Of a DNA stretch of 64,000 bases, positions 1 to 7,790 are shown piece by piece (position 1 is the first letter of the stretch; the number at the start of each line of letters is the position of its first letter). The stretch covers positions 1 to 64,000 of the forward strand of contig CAYTWH010000012.1 of NCBI GenBank assembly GCA_964442075.1. The letters are read 5' to 3'. The stretch comes from CAYTAU01 sp964442075 (GTDB lineage Bacteria; Bacteroidota; Bacteroidia; Bacteroidales; CAYTAU01). The notes beneath the pieces were generated by a model. That model was not told where the DNA came from. It saw nothing but the letters and a program-made list of their open reading frames with translations, and ran no database searches. A program made the translations under genes and the position numbers.

Positions 1-147
1 TATCGCGGAGCCTCTCCCTGATATCGCGGAGCCTTTCCCTGATATCGCGGAGCCTTTCCCTGATATCGCGGAGCCTCTCCCTGATATCGCGGAGCCTCTC
101 CCTGATATCGCGGAGCCTCTCTCTGATATCGCGGAGCCTCTCCCCGA
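1..147. repeat. GC-rich 21-bp tandem repeat, seven copies
   Basis: Seven head-to-tail 21-bp units start at 1, 22, 43, 64, 85, 106 and 127. Each begins TATCGCGGAGCC and, in most copies, ends CCCTGA. Differences are single C/T changes (C/T at unit position 14, and C/T changes near the unit end in the last two copies). Each unit contains the small dyad GGAG-CCT-CTCC, and GATATC is formed at each junction. The array is much richer in GC than its surroundings and probably continues beyond the left edge. Because 21 is a multiple of three, five of six frames stay open through it; frame 2 gives the heptad IAEP(L/F)PD and stops at 155-157. Nothing else supports coding, so I treat it as an intergenic satellite-like repeat. 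Confidence 0.95.
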
Positions 148-202
148 GATGTTTTAATGAACAAAAGACTCCACTCAAAAACTATATGATGAAATTTGAC
201 TA

Positions 203-236
203 TATCACGAAAGTGAAAAACTGTATCACGAAAGTG
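203..236. repeat. Two copies of TATCACGAAAGTG at 21-bp period
   Basis: The 13-base word TATCACGAAAGTG occurs at 203-215 and again at 224-236, exactly 21 bp apart, just beyond the end of the RND permease gene. Each copy can form a small hairpin, CAC-GAAA-GTG, with a GNRA-type loop. The period and the TATC(G/A)CG head match those of the array at 1-147, so it may be a diverged relative. Confidence 0.7.
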
Positions 237-258
237 TGCAACAAAGCATATTATAGCT

Positions 259-3200
259 TTACCCTAATTTCCCTGTTAATTTAAGTATAAAAAATTTACC
301 GCGGGTAGCTATTCTATACATTGCGGGTACAATTATTAGTGTTAGGAATGTTGCAAAGGTTAATCCAAAAATAATTGTCCATGAAATAGGTGCCCATATC
401 ATTGTCATATCGCCACCAATTGAGAATTTGGGGTTGAAATTGGATAGCAATGAAGCAAAATCGATATTTACGCCTATTGCCATTGGTAATAATCCAAGTA
501 TTGTAGTAATTGCAGTAAGTAACACGGGGCGTAATCTTGTTTTTCCGCCTAGTATTACACATTCTGTTGCAATATCGAGAGGCAGAAATTCATCTTTTTC
601 CAAGCCTAATTCTTTTCTTTTGCGCTGTTTCAACAAATCAATATAATCGATAAGTACAATTGCATTGTTTACAACAACTCCGGCAAGTGCAACTATGCCT
701 ACACCTGTCATTACTACAATAAAGTTCATGTTAAAAGTTCCCAATCCGCCAAAAACACCTATTGTGCTTAACAATATGCTTGCAAGTATGATAATTGGTT
801 TTACAATTGAATTAAATTGAGTAACCAGTATTAATCCAATTAAAGAAATTGCTATTAACATAGCTGTAGAAAGAAATGCCATAGAGTCTTTCATATCTTC
901 TTGTTCGCCTGTAAACTTATATGTATAACCTTCGGGCATATTAAAATCTGCCAGCAGTTGATCAATTTGCTGATTAATTTCATTGGCATTATATCCTTTT
1001 ATTGCATTTGATGATAATGTAATAACACGTATTACATCTTTTCGTTTAACAGCATCAAAAGTTGTGCTGTATTTATAATCGGCAACTGCCGATATTGGTA
1101 CTTGTACTATTTTTCCTTTTGTATTTCTAAAAGTAATACTTTGGTTCATTAGTGCAGGTATACTGTTTCGGTACTCGCTTTTTAATCTTAAATTAATTGG
1201 ATATTCATCTTCTCCAATTTTAAAATCAGATATTTCTTTACCATACAATGCTGTTCTTAATGTAGAGGCTATTTGCCCTGTAGATAATCCGTATCGCCTT
1301 GCTCTTTCTCTGTCAATTGAAACTATCATTTCGGGTTTACCAATATTCAAATCCATTTTTAAACCTACAATTCCTTTGATATTACTTTTTTCAATAATAT
1401 GTTGAATTGTGTCTGATAAATAAATTAATCTGTTAAAGTCTTCTCCACTAATTTCTAAATTAATAGGTGAGCCTGATGTTGGTGGTCCCATTCTATTTTG
1501 TTCAACTTTAAATTTTACACCAGGGTATTTTCCAAGTATTTTATCGCTAAGATTTTTTAAAATATCTGAAGTATTTATTTCTCTTCTTTCTTCATAATCA
1601 ACAAAAGTAACCGTAATTAATCCCTTATTGGGTCCACCTGTATTATCTTTTTCGGCTCTTGCACCTTCGCCAATATTCATTAATATTGATTCTACAATCT
1701 TATTATCTTCTCCAATATATTTAATTATATCGTTTTGAAGTTCTAACATAAAATCATTTGTAGCATCTATATCTGTTCCTGGGGGTAATTCTGCAAGAAT
1801 ATTAACATATTTAGGGTCGTTTGAGGGGAAAAATTCCATTTGAGGAGAACGTATCACAAAATAAAAAATAATTGTGAATATCATTAATGCAAAAGTAAAA
1901 AACAGTATAATTACCGGATTCCATTTTCGCAAAGTGAATTTAAGTACTTTTAGATATACGTTTTCAAGTTTTACCAAAAATACATTTTGAAACCATTTCC
2001 CTATTTTATTTAATATAACAACATTTAATGCTGTAATTATAATTGCTATGCTCATTAGGTTTGCAAAAACATTTAATCCGAAGATGTAACCAAGCATTGC
2101 TAAAACAAAAAGTATTGATATTATGATAAGAGCTCGTTTTTTATTTGGTTTTTCGTTTTGAGCTCCTTTTTTAGAAAAAGTAATAGCAAATACGGGTACT
2201 ATAACCAAAGCAACAAACAAAGATGATGTAAGTACAATAATTAATGTAACTGGTAAATAGCCCATAAATTTGCCAACTGTTGAATCCCAAAATGCTAAGG
2301 GCAGAAATGCTGCTAAAGTAGTTGCAGTTGATACAATAATTGGTGTTGCTATTTCGCCAACAGCTTGTTTTGCCGCTTCAAATTTTGTGTAACCTTTTTC
2401 AATAAACCGGTGTATGTTTTCTACTACAACAATTGCATTATCAACCAGCATACCAAGTGCAAGAATAAGAGCAAACAAAACTATCATATTTACTCTATAG
2501 TCTATTAACGACAAAACAATAAATGACATTAGCATTGACAAGGGTATTGCAATACCAACAAAAAGTGAATTTCGTGTGCCAAGAAAGAAAAATAATACTC
2601 CAACAACAAATATTATACTCATTACCATACTGTTTTCAAGATTGCTTAGCTGCATTTTAACCATTTCAGATTGGTCGTTGGTAATTGAAATATGCAAATC
2701 TTCTGGAATCAAATGTTTTTCTCGTACTTCTGTAAGGATATCATCTATTTTTTCTGTTGCAGAAATAAGGTTTTCTCCGCTTTTTTTAACTACTTGAATT
2801 GAAACAACCGGCTGATTATTCAATCTGGTATAACTTGTAGATTCTTCGTATCCTTCAATTACATCGGCAATATCTTTTAAATAAACTATATCGCCGTTTT
2901 CATCTTTAACAATAATATTTTTTATTTCATCTATACTTTCAAATTCGCCAATAGTACGTAATGAACGGCGTGTGTCGCCAAGCTTAATTTCCCCACCCGA
3001 TACTGAAACATTTTCAAAAGCAACCGCATTTTCGAGATCTTTAAAACTAACTTTGTAAGAAGTCATTTTATAGGGGTCGGAAAGGATTTTAATTTCTTTT
3101 TCGTTTATTCCCCGAATTTCAACTTTCGAAATTTCTGAAACCGCTTCAATTCTTTCCTCAAGAATTTCTCCGTATTCTTTTAATTCATCAATACTGTAAT

Positions 3201-3678
3201 CGCCCGATAAATTTATATTGATAATAGGAAATTCAGACATATCAATATCTTGCACAATTGGGTCTTGAGGAAGATCGTTTGGCAATTCACTTTTGGCTTT
3301 ATCAACAGCATCTTTAACCTCTTGTAAAGCATCCGATATTTTAACATTCTGATTAAATTCGATAAATACACTTGAAAATCCCTGTGAAGAAGTTGATGTT
3401 AGTTTTTTTATACCATCAATACTTTCAACTTCTTTTTCAATAGGACGGGTAACAAGGTTTTCAATATCAATTGGTGGATTTCCGGGATATATGGTTTGAA
3501 CCATAATATAAGGTAAAGCCATATCGGGAAATAATTCTTTTGGCATACTATTGTACGAGTATAAACCAAATATTACAACAACAACAGTTATTAAAAATAT
3601 TGAGGTCTTATTCTTTAATGCGAGTGTTGTAAGCTTAAATTCCCTTACAACTGTATCAATTTTTTCTTTAATGTTCAT
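259..3678 (-). CDS. RND efflux permease, AcrB/HAE1-like
   Basis: Inner-membrane pump of the resistance-nodulation-division superfamily, 1139 aa, the usual full length. A short cytoplasmic N-terminus is followed by TM1, a large periplasmic loop, a TM2-6 block, then a second such half (TM7 near residue 590). In TM4 (near residue 410) the sequence is GMLVDNAIVVVENI, where AcrB has an Asp-Asp pair; here it is Asp-Asn. In TM10 (near residue 1000) VVVNNAIVLIDYI lacks the AcrB lysine. This pattern is common outside the Proteobacterial AcrB clade, so it does not mean the pump is dead. It is the last gene of a tetR-tolC-MFP-RND operon and starts 10 bp after the fusion protein stop. The substrate cannot be told from sequence. 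Drug, bile or fatty-acid export are all possible. Confidence 0.95.
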   Translation of the reverse strand: MNIKEKIDTVVREFKLTTLALKNKTSIFLITVVVVIFGLYSYNSMPKELFPDMALPYIMVQTIYPGNPPIDIENLVTRPIEKEVESIDGIKKLTSTSSQGFSSVFIEFNQNVKISDALQEVKDAVDKAKSELPNDLPQDPIVQDIDMSEFPIININLSGDYSIDELKEYGEILEERIEAVSEISKVEIRGINEKEIKILSDPYKMTSYKVSFKDLENAVAFENVSVSGGEIKLGDTRRSLRTIGEFESIDEIKNIIVKDENGDIVYLKDIADVIEGYEESTSYTRLNNQPVVSIQVVKKSGENLISATEKIDDILTEVREKHLIPEDLHISITNDQSEMVKMQLSNLENSMVMSIIFVVGVLFFFLGTRNSLFVGIAIPLSMLMSFIVLSLIDYRVNMIVLFALILALGMLVDNAIVVVENIHRFIEKGYTKFEAAKQAVGEIATPIIVSTATTLAAFLPLAFWDSTVGKFMGYLPVTLIIVLTSSLFVALVIVPVFAITFSKKGAQNEKPNKKRALIIISILFVLAMLGYIFGLNVFANLMSIAIIITALNVVILNKIGKWFQNVFLVKLENVYLKVLKFTLRKWNPVIILFFTFALMIFTIIFYFVIRSPQMEFFPSNDPKYVNILAELPPGTDIDATNDFMLELQNDIIKYIGEDNKIVESILMNIGEGARAEKDNTGGPNKGLITVTFVDYEERREINTSDILKNLSDKILGKYPGVKFKVEQNRMGPPTSGSPINLEISGEDFNRLIYLSDTIQHIIEKSNIKGIVGLKMDLNIGKPEMIVSIDRERARRYGLSTGQIASTLRTALYGKEISDFKIGEDEYPINLRLKSEYRNSIPALMNQSITFRNTKGKIVQVPISAVADYKYSTTFDAVKRKDVIRVITLSSNAIKGYNANEINQQIDQLLADFNMPEGYTYKFTGEQEDMKDSMAFLSTAMLIAISLIGLILVTQFNSIVKPIIILASILLSTIGVFGGLGTFNMNFIVVMTGVGIVALAGVVVNNAIVLIDYIDLLKQRKRKELGLEKDEFLPLDIATECVILGGKTRLRPVLLTAITTILGLLPMAIGVNIDFASLLSNFNPKFSIGGDMTMIWAPISWTIIFGLTFATFLTLIIVPAMYRIATRGKFFILKLTGKLG

Positions 3679-3688
3679 TTAATAGTTT

Positions 3689-4726
3689 CTATTTTATTTC
3701 AATTTCAGAGTTATTTGAAACAAGATTATATCCTTCAATAATTATTTTTTGATTTGGTTTTAACCCTTCAAGTATTTCTGTTTTATCTATGTATGACATA
3801 CCTGATTTTACATATACTTTTTTAGCTACTGTTTTATTGTCAATTTTTTTAACAATAAATAAAAATTCTCCTTTCATGTCTTTTTTTACAATAATTGAAG
3901 GAACAACAATTGCAGAATCGTCTGAATAATCATTAATATGAAGTATTGATATGATATTTGGTTTTAGTTTTTCCGAAATATTATTAAGCTTTAATTCAAG
4001 TTCAAAAGTTCTGTTTCCCGATTTAATAACATTTCCAATTCGGCTAATAGGAATTTTCATTTCAATATCCGGATAAGCAGGAAACTCAACTATAACAGTA
4101 TCTCCTTTGTTTATTTTTGGCAAATATACTTCCGAGACATCTGCCTTTATTTTAAGCTTCGATAGATTTACTATCTGCATAATTTGTCGCCCGGGTGTTC
4201 CAAGTTCTCCTTCTTTTTGCATAATATCATCAACAATTCCTGCAAAAGGCGCAGTAATAGTTGACATTTTTAATTGAGCATTTAATGTTTCCAGTTTTTT
4301 CTCAAGTTGCTCTTTATTATTTTTAGCTTGTAAAAATTGAATTTCTGAGCCAATTTTCTGATCCCATAAATCCTTTTGTTTTTCATAAAGAGTAGTTGCA
4401 AGTTCAAGTCCGGTCTTCAATTCTTCTATGCTTTTTTGCGTTACTTCTGTATTTAATATTGCTAATATTTGACCTTTTTGAACTCTGTCTCCTTCATTTA
4501 CATATATTTGTTTTATTTGTCCATTCATTTCCGGACTTATAAATGCGTCATTAACAGCTTCAACATTTCCCGAGACCGTCATTATATGTTGAAACTTCAC
4601 GAGTTCTAAAATTGATGTTTCAACAGGAACTTTGAAATTTTTTAATTTCTTTTTTGTTTCTTCTATCTCAGATTTACAAGATGTTATTAAAATTATTGCA
4701 ATTAAAATTAATCCTATGTTCTTCAT
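3689..4726 (-). CDS. RND efflux periplasmic adaptor (membrane fusion) lipoprotein
   Basis: 345 aa, HlyD/AcrA-type adaptor that bridges the inner-membrane pump and the outer-membrane channel. The N-terminus MKNIGLILIAIILITSC is a lipoprotein signal with the acylated Cys at residue 17. A lipoyl-like half (VSGNVEAV...GQIKQIYVNEGDRVQKGQ), a helical hairpin (about residues 100-155), the second lipoyl half (STITAPFAGIVDDI) and a beta-barrel/MP domain follow in the family order. It lies between the tolC-like gene (44 bp upstream) and the permease (10 bp downstream), which fixes its role as the partner of both. Confidence 0.93.
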   Translation of the reverse strand: MKNIGLILIAIILITSCKSEIEETKKKLKNFKVPVETSILELVKFQHIMTVSGNVEAVNDAFISPEMNGQIKQIYVNEGDRVQKGQILAILNTEVTQKSIEELKTGLELATTLYEKQKDLWDQKIGSEIQFLQAKNNKEQLEKKLETLNAQLKMSTITAPFAGIVDDIMQKEGELGTPGRQIMQIVNLSKLKIKADVSEVYLPKINKGDTVIVEFPAYPDIEMKIPISRIGNVIKSGNRTFELELKLNNISEKLKPNIISILHINDYSDDSAIVVPSIIVKKDMKGEFLFIVKKIDNKTVAKKVYVKSGMSYIDKTEILEGLKPNQKIIIEGYNLVSNNSEIEIK

Positions 4727-4770
4727 CTGTATTATAATTATTTAAGTTAATATTTTAGTTCTTCGGTAAA

Positions 4771-6120
4771 TTAATAATTCCCCATAGCTTTATCTAAAGC
4801 ATTTTTAGCGTTTAACATTTCAACCATTGCAGATATATAATTGCTTTTTGTTGAAAGATTTTGATTTTGAGCTTGTGTTAACTCAATACTCGAAGCAATG
4901 CCTTTTTTAAATTTAACTAAGTAATTATTATATATTTTCTCTGATAATTCAAGGTTTGCTTTTTCATTTAAATATTTATCGTTAGCCGTTGACATATCAG
5001 ACTTTGCCTGCATTATACCTAATTCCAAATTCTCAGTTACCTGTCCTAATGTGTTTTGTGTTTTTAATAGTGCAAGTTTTGCCTGCTGAACTTTTGATAA
5101 TTTCATGCCACTTCCAAAAATTGGAATATTAATATTCATTCCAATAATAGTTGTAGGAAACCATTTTTCGCCACTGTTAAAAAAATTAAATTCATCGCGC
5201 ATAGCATTTTGCTGATGAGTAAAAAATGCCGACAGGGTTGGTAAAAACATTGATTTTTGACGTTTTAACTCAAGTTTTGATAATGTTTTTTGCGTACTGA
5301 ATAATCTATAGTCTATGTTATCTTCCAAAACAAATTTTTGAGATATTAAATTATCAATATCAACCACATTTAATAAATCTTGAATATTATCTGTTAATTC
5401 AATTTGCTGATTATTTTTTACACCTAATTGGATTTTCAGCATATTGTAAGTCAAATCTATTTGCCTATCAATTGTGCTTATTGTATTTTGTAAATTCTGA
5501 TATGTTAATTCCAATTGGTCAACATCGCTTGATTCAACAAAACCAAGTTCATGAGTTTTTCTCATCTCTTCTAATATTGAAAGAGTATTTTTTAAGCTGG
5601 CTTCAACTATTTTTTTATTTTCATTAGCCATTAGAACAAGATAATATGTTCGTGTAACAAGTTCCGTTACATCATATTCGCTTTTATTGATATTTTGTTC
5701 CGACAGTTTCTTGTAAATTTTCGCAGCCTGTAAGCCAACAATATATTCGCCACTAAAAATTAGCTGGCTTGCAGTTATTCCAATATTAGAATTATGTTTT
5801 GTTCCAAATTGTACTTCTATCTGCGATCCTGGCATACCAAAAATTTCTCCCGGTAATAATTGTGTTGCAATATCAAGATAATTATTATAGGCAATGCTGC
5901 TATTTATTTGCGGTAATCCAACAGCTGTGGTTTCCCATACTTTTCCTTTTGCAATATCATAATCAAGTTTTGAATTTAATACATTTATGTTGTGTTCAAG
6001 TGCGTATTCCCTTGCCTGTATTAAACTGAATTGTAAAATTTCATTATTTTCTATCTTATCCTGTGCAAATAAATTTATTGTGAAAAATAGTATTGTGAAA
6101 ATAATAAGGCTGTGTTTCAT
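4771..6120 (-). CDS. TolC-family outer membrane efflux protein
   Basis: 449 aa with a cleavable signal peptide ending near LFAQ (residues 1-19). The rest is rich in long amphipathic helices with the duplicated layout of TolC/OEP proteins (first repeat near residues 30-230, second near 270-449). The C-terminal segment SSIELTQAQNQNLSTKSNYI is a typical OEP helix. It forms the outer-membrane exit duct for the adaptor and permease encoded just downstream. It starts 19 bp after the tetR stop, so tetR and the three pump genes are probably one transcript. Confidence 0.93.
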   Translation of the reverse strand: MKHSLIIFTILFFTINLFAQDKIENNEILQFSLIQAREYALEHNINVLNSKLDYDIAKGKVWETTAVGLPQINSSIAYNNYLDIATQLLPGEIFGMPGSQIEVQFGTKHNSNIGITASQLIFSGEYIVGLQAAKIYKKLSEQNINKSEYDVTELVTRTYYLVLMANENKKIVEASLKNTLSILEEMRKTHELGFVESSDVDQLELTYQNLQNTISTIDRQIDLTYNMLKIQLGVKNNQQIELTDNIQDLLNVVDIDNLISQKFVLEDNIDYRLFSTQKTLSKLELKRQKSMFLPTLSAFFTHQQNAMRDEFNFFNSGEKWFPTTIIGMNINIPIFGSGMKLSKVQQAKLALLKTQNTLGQVTENLELGIMQAKSDMSTANDKYLNEKANLELSEKIYNNYLVKFKKGIASSIELTQAQNQNLSTKSNYISAMVEMLNAKNALDKAMGNY

Positions 6121-6139
6121 CTGTTATATGTTTGTTATG

Positions 6140-6754
6140 TTATAAATTAAATTTTTTAGACTTTTTCTCGAAATATTTAATTCCTTTTTCAGATGCAATA
6201 CCTCTTATATGATATGTAAATAACTCTCTGAAAAGTTTGCCTGATTCAAAATCAGCACTATTGAATAAATTACTATCAACTAAATTTTCAATTCTAAAGA
6301 CGTGAAGTTTTGAAATTATTTCATCATCAAAATCTTTTCTGTAAAATTCTTCTTTTCTTCCCTTTACCAAATTGTTTTTTATACCATTGAAAATTTGATT
6401 CCTTCTTACTTCTTGCATTCTCTCATAAATTTCAGGATAATATTTTCTAAGATCAAACATCATAGAAGGATTATGGTCTTTTAGCATTAAATTTAAAAAT
6501 TTATAAACATGTAAAAGTTCATCAATAGCGTTTAATTTTTTTTCATATATCTCTTTATTATGTTTTTCTGCATAAATTATTTTTAATTCTGCTATTTTTT
6601 GAACTAGCTCTTTTTTGTCTTTAACGTGCAGATAAAGAGTTTTTTTTGAAATACCAAGTTCTTTGGCAATGTCATCCATCGTAACACTTTTAATTCCATA
6701 TTTTTGAAAAAGTCTGTAAATTTTTTCAAGTATATTTTTAAATTCATCATTCAT
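6140..6754 (-). CDS. TetR/AcrR-family transcriptional regulator of the efflux operon
   Basis: 204 aa from the start chosen here. The N-terminal helix-turn-helix is clear: KYGIKSVTMDDIAKELGISK then KTLYLHVKDKKELV (about residues 18-55), followed by an all-helical ligand/dimer domain. The frame is open for 22 more codons upstream, to a TTG at 6820. That extension is hydrophobic, unlike TetR proteins, and runs through the promoter and the GGAAAC/GTTTCC sites, so I prefer the ATG at 6754. As first gene of the operon it most likely represses itself and the pump and is released by a pump substrate. The inducer is unknown. Confidence 0.9.
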   Translation of the reverse strand: MNDEFKNILEKIYRLFQKYGIKSVTMDDIAKELGISKKTLYLHVKDKKELVQKIAELKIIYAEKHNKEIYEKKLNAIDELLHVYKFLNLMLKDHNPSMMFDLRKYYPEIYERMQEVRRNQIFNGIKNNLVKGRKEEFYRKDFDDEIISKLHVFRIENLVDSNLFNSADFESGKLFRELFTYHIRGIASEKGIKYFEKKSKKFNL

Positions 6755-6758
6755 GCTG

Positions 6759-6818
6759 CAAATATAATTGTAAAAAACGAAGGAAACAAAAAAAGTATAA
6801 AGAGTTTCCAAAGTTTCC
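6759..6818 (-). promoter_or_regulatory. Promoter and probable TetR operator of the efflux operon
   Basis: On the minus strand a -33 TTTG (6790-6787), a 20-bp spacer and a -7 TATATTTG (6766-6759) match the Bacteroidota promoter pattern TTTG...TAnnTTTG. Three copies of one hexamer surround it: GGAAAC at 6782-6787 and, inverted, GTTTCC at 6804-6809 and 6813-6818. The first overlaps the -33 element, a natural place for a repressor. The -7 element ends only five bases before the regulator ATG, so the transcript may be nearly leaderless. Confidence 0.5.
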
Positions 6819-6860
6819 AAATAAGTTGGTCTTTATAAGAGAAATAAAATTTATTGGCAT

Positions 6861-6890
6861 AAAACAAAAAAATACCCGCTTTCGCGGGTA
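6861..6890 (-). terminator. Rho-independent terminator of the OM barrel gene
   Basis: A 7-bp perfect stem TACCCGC/GCGGGTA (6873-6879 with 6884-6890), loop TTTC. On the minus strand it is followed by a T-rich run (complement of 6861-6872). It lies 34 bp past the stop of the barrel gene and before the divergent end of the tetR promoter region. Confidence 0.85.
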
Positions 6891-6924
6891 TGTATATTAA
6901 AGAAAAGATTTATGAATTTTGGAG

Positions 6925-7725
6925 TTAAAACGAAAACGATATTCCTAACATAAACGGATAAAGTTCTGGTCCTTCGTTATTATCAAACAATTGAGATAAA
7001 TTATAATTAGCAAATAAGTTTAGTCCACTATACCCCATTCTAAATGTTAGTCCATATTTGAACGGAGACAGGTGAAAATCTTCTTTCATTTTGTTTTTTG
7101 TTTTGCCATTTTCCTGAAAAACATACTTTGTGTGTGATCCAATTTTAAGTCCTCCAATTCCACCTGCAGAAATAAATATTCTTTTATCTTTTTTACCTAC
7201 AGGAAATTGAAATTCAAATAATAAAGGCAAAGTTAGATATGTAACGACTAATTTGTTTTTTTCAAACTGTATATCAGTTTCCAATGCATATAAATTTTCA
7301 ATGGAATCTGACATTAAAACAACATCATTACTAAATCTGTAATTGTTTGCTTCAAGTCCTAAACCTGTAACAATACCTATCCTGTCTTTATGAAGACCAA
7401 TACTTTTTTCAATAATATTAATTCCTACACCCCATGATTTACCGGAATTTAAATCAAGATATTTGTCTTCAAGCTCCAAAAAAGTAGTATGGTCAGAATT
7501 AAGATAGCCGTTTAAACCAAGGTCAACTCCAAACCAGTGTCCTTTAAACTTGTCATCTTTTTTTTCATCTCCTGCTACAACTTCAATATCTTCAGCATTC
7601 GGGCTGATAATTAAAATTGTGCTTTTTCCAATAGTTATTTTTGTAGTGTCTTTTTTTGTTTCTTCCTGTGCATTTACTGCAAATAAAAACAATGTTGATA
7701 ATAATAATAATCCAATCTTTTTCAT
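6925..7725 (-). CDS. Outer-membrane beta-barrel protein, probable ECF-sigma target
   Basis: 266 aa. Signal peptide MKKIGLLLLSTLFLFAVNAQ, then a short acidic, Lys-rich linker and alternating beta-strand sequence of the small Bacteroidota outer-membrane barrel class (PorT/OmpW-like size). The chain ends in LGISFSF, an aromatic end as in barrel proteins. It has no recognisable enzymatic motif. Its own promoter-like site (7755-7784) has the same sequence as the site in front of the sigma gene 1.9 kb upstream, so I infer that it is a direct target of that sigma factor. Its job (sensor, porin or assembly factor) is unknown. Confidence 0.75.
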   Translation of the reverse strand: MKKIGLLLLSTLFLFAVNAQEETKKDTTKITIGKSTILIISPNAEDIEVVAGDEKKDDKFKGHWFGVDLGLNGYLNSDHTTFLELEDKYLDLNSGKSWGVGINIIEKSIGLHKDRIGIVTGLGLEANNYRFSNDVVLMSDSIENLYALETDIQFEKNKLVVTYLTLPLLFEFQFPVGKKDKRIFISAGGIGGLKIGSHTKYVFQENGKTKNKMKEDFHLSPFKYGLTFRMGYSGLNLFANYNLSQLFDNNEGPELYPFMLGISFSF

Positions 7726-7754
7726 GATATTAAATTTTAGTTAATTTTTGATTG

Positions 7755-7784
7755 TAAGACGTTTCTTGTGCAGAATTTGTTACA
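7755..7784 (-). promoter_or_regulatory. ECF-type promoter before the OM barrel gene
   Basis: Minus strand: TGTAAC (7784-7779), 17-bp spacer, CGTCTTA (7761-7755), 29 bp before the ATG at 7725. The same two boxes occur before the ECF sigma gene and the M16 peptidase gene, and nowhere else that I found in the window at this spacing. Confidence 0.65.
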
Positions 7785-7790
7785 GAAAAT

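Noticed and set aside
2..157. Open frame through the 21-bp array giving IAEP(L/F)PD heptads
   Set aside because: A 21-bp period keeps most frames open by arithmetic. No start, no conserved flank and five of six frames are open, so it is not reported as a gene.
5659..5674. TGTAAC and GTTACA close together in the tolC-like gene
   Set aside because: It is inside a coding region and has no CGTCTT box at the right spacing, so it is not an ECF promoter.
6755..6820. Longer start of the TetR protein
   Set aside because: It begins with TTG, runs through the promoter and operator-like repeats, and adds a hydrophobic stretch not found in the family.
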